Shown here one piece after another: positions 1 through 8,190 of a stretch of 20,838 nt of DNA. Below the pieces are notes generated by a model. It saw only the letters and a list, made by a program, of their open reading frames with translations. It did not search any database and had not been told where the DNA came from. The stretch spans positions 1 through 20,838 of the forward strand of contig JBGUSK010000109.1 of NCBI GenBank assembly GCA_045132495.1, in the 5' to 3' direction. This DNA comes from UBA11524 sp045132495. Lineage in GTDB: Bacteria > Bacillota > Clostridia > Christensenellales > Aristaeellaceae. Position numbers and translations under genes: made by a program. Each line of letters starts with the position of its first letter. The first letter of the stretch is position 1.

Positions 1-885
1 AACGGCAAGCTCGTCACCGATCAGCTGCTGGACGCGCTGGCAGAGCGGGGCATCCACCCGGAGTTCAACATGAGCTACGACGGCGTGGACGGCTGGCACG
101 ACTGGCTGCGAGGCATTCCAAATGCAGGGAAGATCGTGGAGGATGCGTTCCTGCGCTGCAAGGAGAAGGGCTTCCCCACCGGCGCAGAGATGTGCATCCA
201 TAACGGCAACAAGCATCTGCTGCGCCAGACCATCAACCGCCTGGCGGAACTGGGCTGCAGGAGCCTGAAGACCAACCCCATCTCCAACGTGGGCGCGTGG
301 AAGGAGGGCGGATACGGCGAAAGCATCTCCATGCAGGAGCTGTATCAGCTCTACTTTGATTACATCCCGCATTATTATGAGGACGGCATGCCCCTTTCCC
401 TCCAACTGGGCGGATTCTTCTCCGCATCGCCCAGACGGCCGGATCGCTACGATATCCCCTGCATGAAGCACTGCTCCAAGCCGGAGAACACCTGCGTGTG
501 CGGTCATGCCCGGATGGTGATGTACATTTCTGCCGAGGGGCGTGCGCTGCCCTGCATGGCGCTCTCCGGCATGGACATCCAGGAGGAATTCCCGCTGATT
601 CCGGAGATCGGATTGGCGCAGTGCATCACCGAATCACGCTATATGCGCCTGATTGATACCCGTGCCACAGAAGTCCTTGCGCACAACCCGGAATGCGCCA
701 AGTGCAAATACGCCCTGCAGTGCCTTGCAGGCTGCCGCGCCAGCGCGCTGGAGACTTCGCCCACGGATATCCTCGCCCCGGATATGGCTATCTGCGGCAT
801 CTTCAAGGGTGGCTGGACGGAGAAAATTGCGGAGCTGATGAAAAATATCCTCCCGCAGGAAAAACCGGAAGCGGCGTCGAATTAA
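1..885 (+). CDS. Radical SAM/SPASM peptide maturase, 3' part (5' end outside window)
   Basis: The reading frame is open from base 1, so the N-terminus with the CxxxCxxC radical SAM cluster lies upstream. What remains is the end of the TIM barrel (a Ser-Tyr-Asp-Gly strand near residue 25) and a complete SPASM domain. The SPASM signature is visible: a Cys, 12 residues, Gly, 4 residues, Cys (CGHARM...EGRALPC); then Cys-x2-Cys-x5-Cys-x3-Cys (ECAKCKYALQCLAGC); then a last Cys (DMAIC). These Cys residues normally bind two auxiliary 4Fe-4S clusters in enzymes that crosslink Cys or other residues in RiPP precursors. The stop is 12 bases before a Nif11-leader precursor, so it most likely modifies the three Cys-rich peptides downstream, resembling the Nif11-class radical SAM maturases. 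Family is clear; the reaction (sactipeptide- or ranthipeptide-type thioether, or other) is not shown by the sequence. Confidence 0.9.
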   Translation, partial: NGKLVTDQLLDALAERGIHPEFNMSYDGVDGWHDWLRGIPNAGKIVEDAFLRCKEKGFPTGAEMCIHNGNKHLLRQTINRLAELGCRSLKTNPISNVGAWKEGGYGESISMQELYQLYFDYIPHYYEDGMPLSLQLGGFFSASPRRPDRYDIPCMKHCSKPENTCVCGHARMVMYISAEGRALPCMALSGMDIQEEFPLIPEIGLAQCITESRYMRLIDTRATEVLAHNPECAKCKYALQCLAGCRASALETSPTDILAPDMAICGIFKGGWTEKIAELMKNILPQEKPEAASN

Positions 886-897
886 GGAGGCAAAAGC

Positions 898-1278
898 ATG
901 AGTGAGAACCTGAAAGCGTTTCTGGCAAAAGTCTCGGCAGACGCTCAGCTGATCGAACGGCTGAAGGCGGCGAAGGAGTACGGCGAGATCATAGCGCTGG
1001 CAAAGGAGATCGGCTTGGAGCTGACGTTGGCGGACATTGAGCCCGACAACAGCGAGCTGTCCGAAGATGAACTGAACGCTGTCTCCGGCGGGAAAAGCGG
1101 CGGCTGCTTCTGCATACTGGCAGGCGGTGGCGGCGGAAAGAACGGCCGGGATGACGTCTATGGCTGTGCCTGTGTGGCCTATGGTCAGGGCGGCGATGGA
1201 AGCAAGGACGATTTCACCTGCTTTTGTGCCTTGGGCGGCGAGGGTGTGATCGATGTTATGCCGGATGAGCTTGTTTGA
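898..1278 (+). CDS. Nif11-leader RiPP precursor 1, triple CxC core
   Basis: A 126-residue precursor. AAGGAGG at 884-890 sits 7 bases before the ATG. Residues 1-65 are a Nif11-type leader (amphipathic helix beginning MSENLKAFLAKVS) ending LSEDELNAVSGG, a double-glycine site for a C39 peptidase. The core (66-126) has three Cys-x-Cys units, C70/C72, C90/C92 and C108/C110, each followed by a Gly-rich stretch such as AGGGGG. Only six Cys occur, all in these pairs, and none is in the leader. It directly follows the radical SAM/SPASM gene and precedes two paralogous precursors and a C39-ABC exporter. Leader family and export route are well supported. The mature structure (thioether-linked, metal-binding or other) is unknown. 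Confidence 0.9.
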   Translation: MSENLKAFLAKVSADAQLIERLKAAKEYGEIIALAKEIGLELTLADIEPDNSELSEDELNAVSGGKSGGCFCILAGGGGGKNGRDDVYGCACVAYGQGGDGSKDDFTCFCALGGEGVIDVMPDELV

Positions 1279-1311
1279 GGTCTGCTGCATTGAATAAGGG
1301 AGGATTTGAAA

Positions 1312-1719
1312 ATGACTGCGAACATGAAGAATTTCCTTGCTAAGGTATCCGAGGACAAGGCGCTGGCGGAGAAAATTGGCAGATTGGAAAAGGTCGATGA
1401 ACTGATCGCGGCGGCAAAGGCGGTGGGCATCGAGTTGACCGAGACGGACTTTGTACAGCCGGAGAATGCCCTCTCTGAGGACGAGCTGACGGTCATTCAA
1501 GGCGGAGTTACCAGCACGCAGCAAGAGCAGGATTGGGCGGATTTCAACAACTGCCCCGGCGCCAATGGCATTCAGGATTGCTTCTGTGCAGCTGGCGGCG
1601 GTGGGCAGCGTGACGAGAACGGCGATGTATGCGCCTGCGTGGGTTACGGCCAGGGTTACCGCGGAGGTCAGAAATGCATCTGCCCGCTGGTCGGTGTGGG
1701 CGCGGATGATGAAATCTGA
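1312..1719 (+). CDS. Nif11-leader RiPP precursor 2, triple CxC core with extra Cys
   Basis: A 135-residue precursor. GGGAGG at 1298-1303 is 8 bases before ATG 1312; an in-frame TTG at 1306 is too close to that site. The leader (1-65) begins MTANMKNFLAKVSEDKAL, nearly the same as precursor 3, and ends LSEDELTVIQGG. The core carries C90/C92, C107/C109 and C122/C124 as Cys-x-Cys units with Gly-rich linkers. It also has an N-terminal core extension of about 24 residues, rich in Gln, Asp and Asn, with one unpaired Cys (C81 in NNCPG). It is probably modified by the same SPASM enzyme as its neighbours. The extra Cys makes seven and breaks the pairwise pattern. Confidence 0.9.
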   Translation: MTANMKNFLAKVSEDKALAEKIGRLEKVDELIAAAKAVGIELTETDFVQPENALSEDELTVIQGGVTSTQQEQDWADFNNCPGANGIQDCFCAAGGGGQRDENGDVCACVGYGQGYRGGQKCICPLVGVGADDEI

Positions 1720-1860
1720 TATTTGAATGACTTTGTGAAATAAACAGTTTTGCATCATAGTCCGCCGCAGCCGTTGGCTTTGCGTGTGAAATCAGGAATG
1801 GTGATAACAGCTCAGGCTGTCGTCATATACACACCCCCCAACAAGAAAGGAGAACCGAAA

Positions 1861-2238
1861 ATGACTGAAAACATGAAGAACTTCCTGGCGAAGGTATCCG
1901 AGGACAAGGCGCTGATTGAGAAGTTCGGTAAGCTGGAAAAGGCCGAGCTGATTGTCATGGCCAAGGAGCTTGGCTTTGAGCTGACTGAGACAGACTTTGT
2001 GGAGCCCGAAGGCGAGATCTCCGAGAACGAAATGGACGCCGTGGTCGGCGGCTATAAGCGCTGCGCGTGCTTTAGCGGCGGCGGCGGTAAGGCGGATTCT
2101 GAAGGCGATGTGTGCGCGTGCGTCGTCGGTGGCGGCGGAATCAGCAAAGTGGATGGTGAGGCTCGTTGTGCCTGCGTTATGGTCGGCACAGGTTACGAGA
2201 GTTTCCGGGAGCTGGCGGAAGATGTAAAGAACAGCTAA
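1861..2238 (+). CDS. Nif11-leader RiPP precursor 3, triple CxC core
   Basis: A 125-residue precursor. AAAGGAG lies just before ATG 1861, and the leader aligns from this Met with precursor 2 (MTENMKNFLAKVSEDKAL), so the longer in-frame extension back to 1750 is not coding. The leader ends ISENEMDAVVGG (residues 53-64). The core is compact: C68/C70, C85/C87 and C103/C105, all three reading Cys-Ala-Cys, separated by GGGG segments. A 141-base gap separates it from precursor 2, containing only a small hairpin (ACAGC/GCTGT at 1807-1820) and no promoter I could recognise. Confidence 0.9.
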   Translation: MTENMKNFLAKVSEDKALIEKFGKLEKAELIVMAKELGFELTETDFVEPEGEISENEMDAVVGGYKRCACFSGGGGKADSEGDVCACVVGGGGISKVDGEARCACVMVGTGYESFRELAEDVKNS

Positions 2239-2244
2239 ACCTCC

Positions 2245-2267
2245 GCAGAAAGCCTTCTGCTTTCCGC
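2245..2267 (+). other. Intercistronic hairpin between precursors and exporter genes
   Basis: GCAGAAAGC (2245-2253) and GCTTTCCGC (2259-2267) form a 9-bp stem with one A-C mismatch and a 5-base loop. No T run follows, so it is not a standard terminator. Its place between the precursor genes and the exporter would suit partial termination or mRNA end protection, keeping precursor message above exporter message. That role is inferred. Confidence 0.4.
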
Positions 2268-2307
2268 AAACAAGTTAATGCAAAACGATGACCAAGGAGA
2301 GATGACC

Positions 2308-2787
2308 ATGCCAACGACCAACAACCGCAATACAAATCCCGGCGGGCCTGAATTGACCCATTACCTCAAGGCCGCCCGGCCCGGCAGCTGGCTGGTCCTG
2401 TCGCTGACGCTGCTAATCGTGGCGATGGCGTTGGTATGGTCCTTCCTTGGCACGATGAAGACCACCATTGCCGTGACCGGCGTCAAGGAAGGGGCGCACT
2501 TCACCGGCTATCTGATGCCCAGGGATTCTCTTTCCCTGCAAAGCGGCATGAGCGTGGACTATCAGGGCGAGCGGGCAGGTGTGCTGGTCAGTCGTGGTAC
2601 TGCCAGCATCGACGCGGCGGAGATCGTCGCGGCCATTGACAACGCCTATTACAGTGATCAGCTGGTACTGAATCCCTACAATGTGGAGATCAGGATTGAT
2701 CTTGATCCGAGCCTCTGTCCGGATGGCGTCGTCACTCTGGAAATCGTGCTGGCGGAAACCCGCCCCTTCGATTTCCTGATGAACTGA
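2308..2787 (+). CDS. Short HlyD-like secretion protein of NHLM-type exporter
   Basis: A 159-residue protein with one membrane segment near residues 27-48 (SWLVLSLTLLIVAMALVW) and a small extracytoplasmic beta-rich domain. GGAG at 2296-2299 is 8 bases before ATG 2308; upstream in-frame ATGs at 2278 and 2302 are less well placed. It sits directly before two NHLM-style ABC genes, the position of the HlyD-like membrane fusion protein in NHLM bacteriocin systems (compare TIGR03794). It is far shorter than usual: no long coiled-coil hairpin is visible. The assignment rests mainly on position and topology. Confidence 0.7.
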   Translation: MPTTNNRNTNPGGPELTHYLKAARPGSWLVLSLTLLIVAMALVWSFLGTMKTTIAVTGVKEGAHFTGYLMPRDSLSLQSGMSVDYQGERAGVLVSRGTASIDAAEIVAAIDNAYYSDQLVLNPYNVEIRIDLDPSLCPDGVVTLEIVLAETRPFDFLMN

Positions 2788-2798
2788 GGTGGCGGCGG

Positions 2799-4964
2799 AT
2801 GAAGAAAACGATGGTGGGGCGCTTTGCCCCGAAAAGGGTGCCGGTGGTCATGCAGATGGAAGCGCTGGAATGCGGCGCTGCCAGCCTGAGCATGATCCTG
2901 GCGTATTACGGCAAGTGGCTGCCCCTGCCCAGGGTGCGCACGGAGTTGGGCGTTTCCCGCGATGGCGTGAGCGCGATGAGCATCATCCGGGGTGCGCGCA
3001 GCTTCGGCATGGAGGGCAAGGGCTTCCGCTACGGCGTGGACAGCCTGCAAACGAAGATCACCCTGCCCTGCATTCTGTTCTGGAACAGCTGCCATTTCGT
3101 GGTGCTGACCGGCTTTGGCAAAAAGGGCGCGTACATCAACGACCCTGCCAGCGGCGCGGTGGTTGTGCCGATGGACAAATTTGAAAAGCAATACAGCGGC
3201 ATTGCTCTGGAGATCGTCCCCGGCGAGCATTTCGAGCCCAGCGGACGGCCCGCCAGCGTGTGGCCCTTTGTGAAGCAGCGCCTCAAGGGTGCAGGCGGTG
3301 CATTGGCGTTCCTGTCGCTGTCAGGGTTGGCTGCGGCGGTTTTCGGCATTGCCCAGCCCGCGCTGTCCTCCAGCTTTGTGGATAAGATCCTCACCGGTTC
3401 GAACACTGCCTGGCTCATGCCGCTGCTGGGGATCCTCATCGGCATGGCGGTGCTGCAGTTCCTGCTGCTGGCGGTGACGGCCTCCTATCAGAATTACGTG
3501 CAGGGGCGGTTTGCTGTGTCGGCCAACTGCTCGTATCTGATTCATGTGCTGCATCTGCCCATGCAGTTTTTCTCCCAGCGAATGGCAGGTGACATTGCAG
3601 GCCGTCAACAGGATAACGCCGCCGTTGCAAGCACCCTCATGAACACCCTCGCACCTGTGGGCGTGGGGTTGATCACCATGGCGGTGTACCTGATCATGAT
3701 GCTCTCCATCAGCCCGGTGCTGACGCTCATTGGCGTGTCGGCGCTGGTGCTCGACCTGTTCGTGGCGCAGTATATCTCCCGCAGGCGGGTGGAGATCACG
3801 AGGGTCATTGCCCGTGACAGCGGCGTGCTGTCCGGCTCCACTGCGGGCATCCTGAATGTGATGGAGACCATCAAGGCCAGCGGCGCGGAGGAAGGCGTGT
3901 TTGCCCAGTGGACGGGTATGCAGGCCGCCGTGATGGCGGGGCAGGCGAAAATTGCAAAGATCAACACCTATCTGGGCACGATTCCCGGTTTGCTGCTGAA
4001 CGTCGCCAATGTGGTGCTGGTGTCGCTGGGCGCGCTGCTGATCATTGACGGCGTGCTGACCACCGGTATGCTGCTGGCACTGCAGAGCCTGCTGCAATCC
4101 TTCATGACCCCGGCGTCGCAGATGATCGCCGCCGGACAGGAAATGACGGAGATGCGTTCCGGTATGGAGCGTATTGAAGACGTGACCAATTACGAGGAGG
4201 ATGTGGTCTTTGCTGCGGGCGATGACGAGAAGATCACCGCTCCCATGACGGGGAAGGTCAGCATCCGTAATGTGACCTTCGGTTATTCCAGGCAGGCCGC
4301 GCCGGTTTTGAAGGACTTCTCGCTGGAGCTTACCCCCGGCCGCAAGGTGGCGCTGGTGGGTTCTTCTGGCTGCGGCAAATCCACCATCGCGAGGCTGGTG
4401 GCGGGGCTGTATCAGCCTTGGGAGGGCGAGATTCTCTTTGACGGCAAGCCCATGTCCGCCTATGACCGGGCGGCGTTCACCTCCTCCGTGGCGGTGGTGG
4501 ATCAGGACATCTTCCTGTTCTCCGGCACCGTGAAGGACAATTTCCGCTTTGCCGACGGCACCATCACCGACGCGGACATGATCCGTGCGGCCCGCGACGC
4601 GCAGGTGCATGAGGCCATCCTCAAGCACGAGGGCGGCTATGATGCACGCATCGCCGAGGGCGGCAGTAACTTCTCCGGCGGACAGCGCCAGCAGCTGGAG
4701 ATTGCCCGGGCGCTGGCGGGAAATCCGTCCATCCTTATTCTGGATGAGGCTACCTCCGCCCTGGATGCTCAGACGGAGGCGCTGGTGATGGACGCCATCA
4801 AAGCCAGAGGCATGACCATGCTGCTGGTGGCGCACCGGCTGTCTACCATCCGGGACGCAGATGAGATCCTTGTGCTGAAAAACGGCGTCGTCACCGAGCG
4901 CGGCACCCATGAGGAGCTGCTGGCGCTGAACGGCGATTATGCAGCCCTGGTCAGCGCATCGTAA
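2799..4964 (+). CDS. C39 peptidase-containing ABC transporter (NHLM-type, PCAT)
   Basis: A 721-residue bifunctional leader peptidase and exporter. The N-terminal C39 domain (about 1-140) shows oxyanion Gln19, catalytic Cys25 in MEALECGAASLSMIL, His99 in CHFVVLTGF and Asp115 in INDPASG. A six-helix transmembrane domain follows (about 165-460), then an ATPase domain with Walker A GSSGCGKST, signature FSGGQRQQ, Walker B ILILDEATSALD and the switch His in LLVAHRLST. It starts 11 bases after the HlyD-like gene. C39 domains cut after Gly-Gly or Gly-Ala at the leader end, matching all four precursors here. Equivalent to TIGR03796-class NHLM transporters. Confidence 0.95.
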   Translation: MKKTMVGRFAPKRVPVVMQMEALECGAASLSMILAYYGKWLPLPRVRTELGVSRDGVSAMSIIRGARSFGMEGKGFRYGVDSLQTKITLPCILFWNSCHFVVLTGFGKKGAYINDPASGAVVVPMDKFEKQYSGIALEIVPGEHFEPSGRPASVWPFVKQRLKGAGGALAFLSLSGLAAAVFGIAQPALSSSFVDKILTGSNTAWLMPLLGILIGMAVLQFLLLAVTASYQNYVQGRFAVSANCSYLIHVLHLPMQFFSQRMAGDIAGRQQDNAAVASTLMNTLAPVGVGLITMAVYLIMMLSISPVLTLIGVSALVLDLFVAQYISRRRVEITRVIARDSGVLSGSTAGILNVMETIKASGAEEGVFAQWTGMQAAVMAGQAKIAKINTYLGTIPGLLLNVANVVLVSLGALLIIDGVLTTGMLLALQSLLQSFMTPASQMIAAGQEMTEMRSGMERIEDVTNYEEDVVFAAGDDEKITAPMTGKVSIRNVTFGYSRQAAPVLKDFSLELTPGRKVALVGSSGCGKSTIARLVAGLYQPWEGEILFDGKPMSAYDRAAFTSSVAVVDQDIFLFSGTVKDNFRFADGTITDADMIRAARDAQVHEAILKHEGGYDARIAEGGSNFSGGQRQQLEIARALAGNPSILILDEATSALDAQTEALVMDAIKARGMTMLLVAHRLSTIRDADEILVLKNGVVTERGTHEELLALNGDYAALVSAS

Positions 4965-4980
4965 GAAGGAGGCACAACGG

Positions 4981-7140
4981 ATGAATATCAACGAAAAGAG
5001 CATCCAGCGCGCCCAGCTTGACGATGCGATGCTGGATGCGGCCTACCGTGAGCTTGCCTCCACCGTCACGGGCAAGGCCGGGCTGCGGACGGCGCAATCC
5101 GAGCGCACGCAGACGGCGGGAGCGGTCAGCGAGATCCTGGCGTTCTATCACCGCACGGCGGAGATCCCGGAGGGCGTGAACCCGGTGGACTACGTCATCG
5201 AAACGCTGAACATTTCCTGCCGGACGGTGTTTCTGGAGGGCGAGTGGTACCGCGACGCCATCGGCCCTTATCTGGGACGGACGACTGACGGACAAACCGT
5301 TGCCATCCTGCCCCGGCGGAACCACTATGAATACTACGACAAAAACGCAGGCAAGTGCGTGCGTGTCAACCGTCAGACAGCGGAGAATCTGGAGGCAGAG
5401 GCACAGTATTTCTACCTGCCCCTGCCTGCCGGGAAACTCACATTACGCGATCTGTACCGCTATATGCTCAAATCTCTGACGGCATGGGATTACATCCAGC
5501 TCATCGGCGCAACGGCGCTGGCCAGCGTGCTGGCGATGACGCTTCCTGCCATGACGCAGCTGGTGTTTTCCGGGCTGATCCCCTCGGGACAGCTGAATCT
5601 GGTGCTGCCCATCCTGTTCCTGCTGGTGTTCTCCGTCACCTCCACCCATCTGGTGAATGTGCTCCGGACGCTGGCGGTGGGCGTGGTGAATATCCGGGCA
5701 GGCGCATCGCTGCAATCGGCGGCAATGGCGAGAGTCATGTCCATGCCTGCGGGCTTCTTCAAGCAGCACGCTTCCGGCGAGGTGGCTGCCCAGCTGAGCT
5801 CCATTGACAATCTGACGGCCGCCACGGTGAAGGCGGTGTTTTCCTCCGGCCTGACAGGCCTGTTTTCGCTGATCTACATTGCGCAGATCTCTGCCTTTGC
5901 CCCGGCGCTGACGGTGCCTGCGGTGATCGTGCTGGTGCTGAAAACAGCGCTGTCCCTGGCCTGCGTGGTCATCGGCGTGAAGCGCACCAATGTGCGCATG
6001 AAGAAGCAGGCCAGCCTTTCCGGCAGGATGCTGACCATCATCAATGGCATCCAGAAGATCCGCCTTTCCGGCGCGGAGAAGCGCATTTTTGCCAAGTGGG
6101 CCAACGAATACAAGGACGTAGCTGACCTGACCTACCGGCAGCCGAGAATCCTCCTTTACCGGCAGGCGCTGATGGGGTTCATCAGCCTGATCGGCCTTGT
6201 GGTGATCTACTATGCGGCGGCTTCCAGCGGTGTTTCAGCGGCCAACTACATGGCGTTCAGTTCAGCCTATGGTCTGGTTTCCGGCGCATTCACGGCGCTG
6301 ATCGGCATCGTGTCCACCCTGACGGAGTTCGGCCCGATGTTGAACATGATGAAGCCCATTTTGGAAACGGAGCCGGAGATCGAACCGGGCAAGCTGATCC
6401 CTGAACAACTGACCGGCAAGATCAGCGTAAGCCATCTCAGCTTCCGCTACAACAAGGACGGCCCCATGCTGCTGGATGATGTGACGCTGGACATTGCCCC
6501 CGGCGAATACCTCGCCATCGTGGGAGCGACGGGATGCGGCAAGTCCACCCTGATGCGGCTGATGCTCGGCTTTGAAAAGCCGGAGCAGGGCGCAATCTAT
6601 TATGACGACCACGACATGAAATCCCTGAACCTGCGCGGTTTGCGCCGCAGAATCGGCACGGTGCTGCAAAACGGCCAGCTGATGCAGGGCTCCATTTTCA
6701 CCAATCTCTCTATCGTAAAGCCCGACATGACCGAAGACGAGGCATGGGAAGCCCTTGAAAAGGCAGGCCTGGCCGAGGATGTGCGCCGTATGCCCATGAA
6801 GCTTAACACCATGCTGGGCGAAAACGGCGCGGGTATCTCCGGCGGACAGCGCCAGCGGCTGCTGATCGCCCGGTCGATGGTGGGCCGTCCAAGCATCATC
6901 TTCATGGACGAAGCCACCTCCGCGCTGGACAATGTGGCGCAGGCCCATGCGGTGCGCTCGCTGGATGCGCTGAACTGCACCCGCGTGGTCATTGCCCACC
7001 GCCTTTCCACCATTCAGAACTGCAGCCGTATTGTGGTGCTGGACGGCGGCCGCATCGTGGAAGACGGCACCTACGATGAGTTGCTCGCTATGAACGGGCG
7101 CTTTGCCCGGCTGGTGGAGCGGCAAAGGCTGGATACCTGA
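4981..7140 (+). CDS. NHLM-type ABC transporter without C39 peptidase
   Basis: A 719-residue half-transporter. AAGGAGG is 8 bases before ATG 4981, so the upstream ATG at 4939, inside the previous gene, is not used. The first 170 residues are soluble, without the Cys/His peptidase residues, and correspond to the uncharacterised N-terminal domain of NHLM ABC2 proteins (TIGR03797-like). Transmembrane helices span about 170-450. The ATPase domain has Walker A GATGCGKST, signature ISGGQRQRL and Walker B IIFMDEATSALD. It likely pairs with the C39 transporter as a heterodimer. Confidence 0.93.
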   Translation: MNINEKSIQRAQLDDAMLDAAYRELASTVTGKAGLRTAQSERTQTAGAVSEILAFYHRTAEIPEGVNPVDYVIETLNISCRTVFLEGEWYRDAIGPYLGRTTDGQTVAILPRRNHYEYYDKNAGKCVRVNRQTAENLEAEAQYFYLPLPAGKLTLRDLYRYMLKSLTAWDYIQLIGATALASVLAMTLPAMTQLVFSGLIPSGQLNLVLPILFLLVFSVTSTHLVNVLRTLAVGVVNIRAGASLQSAAMARVMSMPAGFFKQHASGEVAAQLSSIDNLTAATVKAVFSSGLTGLFSLIYIAQISAFAPALTVPAVIVLVLKTALSLACVVIGVKRTNVRMKKQASLSGRMLTIINGIQKIRLSGAEKRIFAKWANEYKDVADLTYRQPRILLYRQALMGFISLIGLVVIYYAAASSGVSAANYMAFSSAYGLVSGAFTALIGIVSTLTEFGPMLNMMKPILETEPEIEPGKLIPEQLTGKISVSHLSFRYNKDGPMLLDDVTLDIAPGEYLAIVGATGCGKSTLMRLMLGFEKPEQGAIYYDDHDMKSLNLRGLRRRIGTVLQNGQLMQGSIFTNLSIVKPDMTEDEAWEALEKAGLAEDVRRMPMKLNTMLGENGAGISGGQRQRLLIARSMVGRPSIIFMDEATSALDNVAQAHAVRSLDALNCTRVVIAHRLSTIQNCSRIVVLDGGRIVEDGTYDELLAMNGRFARLVERQRLDT

Positions 7141-7175
7141 AACGACGCAATCAACACATAAGGAGCGATCCCAAT

Positions 7176-8189
7176 ATGGCACAGCATGAAGTGTTTGTGG
7201 ATCTCAATCATTACCGTTTGACCAACGGGCCCATCATGGTATCCTTCGATACCACGCAGCTTTGCAATCTGCGGTGTGTCCATTGCTTTAACAACAGCGG
7301 TGATCAGGCGCCCAATCCTGACCTGCCCCGTGAACAGCGGCTGGATATTGCCAGGCAGATTGCCGAGATGCACCCCTTCAACGTGTGTATGTGCGGCGGT
7401 GAAAGCCTTTGCTGTTCCGACCTGTTCGACATCATGGACGTCCTCCGCCCGCATGTGGGTAAGCTGAGTATGGTCAGCAACGGCTTCCTGATGACGTCGG
7501 AAATGGCTCGCAGGCTGGTCGAGCATGGGCTGGATCTGGCGCAGATCAGCATCGATGGCGCCAACGCCTGGCAGCATGACAGCTTCCGGGGTGTGCAGGG
7601 CTCCTTTGACCGGGCTGTCGCTGCGGTGCGCAACCTGATCGCTGCTGGGATCTCCTCGGTGGATGTGTCGATGGTTCCCAACCGGCTGAACTGGCAGAGC
7701 CTGGAGGAATATACCGAGTTGTGCCATGGCCTCGGCGTGCATCAAATTCGCCTGATGCCCTTCCTGCCCTCAGGCCGGGGACGCTCGGTGGGGCGCAACC
7801 TGATGCTGGATGAAAAGCAGTATTTCCAATTCTGCCGCAGCCTGGAGCGGCTGGATGCGAGGTATCAGGGCAGGCCCGCCTTCCAGTGGGGCGACCCCAT
7901 TGACCATATGCGCCGGATGCCCTTCAACGCCAGCCTGGGTCTGCATTCCTATTCCATGGAGATCAAGGCGAACGCCGACCTGACGCTGAGCACCTACCTG
8001 CCTGTGCTGGTGGGCAACTGTACCCGCCGCACCCTGCGGGAATACTGGGATGGCGGCTACAAAAATCTGTGGGGTAATGAGCAGCTGACGCGGTATACCG
8101 ATCAAATCCGAAACATCTATGATCTGGAAACCTTCGAGCCCGCCCCGTACAGCGGCGAAACCATCATGATTGATATTCTGGAGGCGTAA
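7176..8189 (+). CDS. Radical SAM peptide-modifying enzyme 1 (candidate epimerase, no SPASM)
   Basis: A 337-residue radical SAM protein. AAGGAG at 7160-7165 precedes ATG 7176. The cluster motif is C30-NLR-C34-VH-C37; the SAM-binding GGE is residues 74-76 within CMCGGESLCC. There is no SPASM Cys pattern. A lone Cys282 (LVGNCT) is conserved in the second copy at 10727-11725, together with long identical blocks (AWQHDS, PFLPSGRGRS, LMLDE). The stop overlaps the ribosome site of the next gene, and the order radical SAM then PqqD-like/GNAT-like protein repeats downstream. Proposed substrate: the Asn-rich peptide at 10363-10740. The epimerase role rests on the substrate pattern and the lack of SPASM, not on a recognised epimerase signature. 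Other radical chemistry is possible. Confidence 0.85.
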   Translation: MAQHEVFVDLNHYRLTNGPIMVSFDTTQLCNLRCVHCFNNSGDQAPNPDLPREQRLDIARQIAEMHPFNVCMCGGESLCCSDLFDIMDVLRPHVGKLSMVSNGFLMTSEMARRLVEHGLDLAQISIDGANAWQHDSFRGVQGSFDRAVAAVRNLIAAGISSVDVSMVPNRLNWQSLEEYTELCHGLGVHQIRLMPFLPSGRGRSVGRNLMLDEKQYFQFCRSLERLDARYQGRPAFQWGDPIDHMRRMPFNASLGLHSYSMEIKANADLTLSTYLPVLVGNCTRRTLREYWDGGYKNLWGNEQLTRYTDQIRNIYDLETFEPAPYSGETIMIDILEA

Positions 8190-8190
8190 G

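Noticed and set aside
634..1758. Open frame of 374 codons on the minus strand
   Set aside because: Antisense to the end of the SPASM gene and to precursors 1 and 2; no ribosome site or family match.
1826..1831. TATACA before precursor 3 as a -10 box
   Set aside because: No -35 box at the right distance (GATAAC only); too weak to call a promoter.
1750..1860. N-terminal extension of precursor 3
   Set aside because: The homologous leader and the AAAGGAG site both fix the start at 1861.
3321..5003. Open frame of 560 codons on the minus strand
   Set aside because: Antisense to the C39-ABC transporter gene; His/Gln-rich translation without domains.
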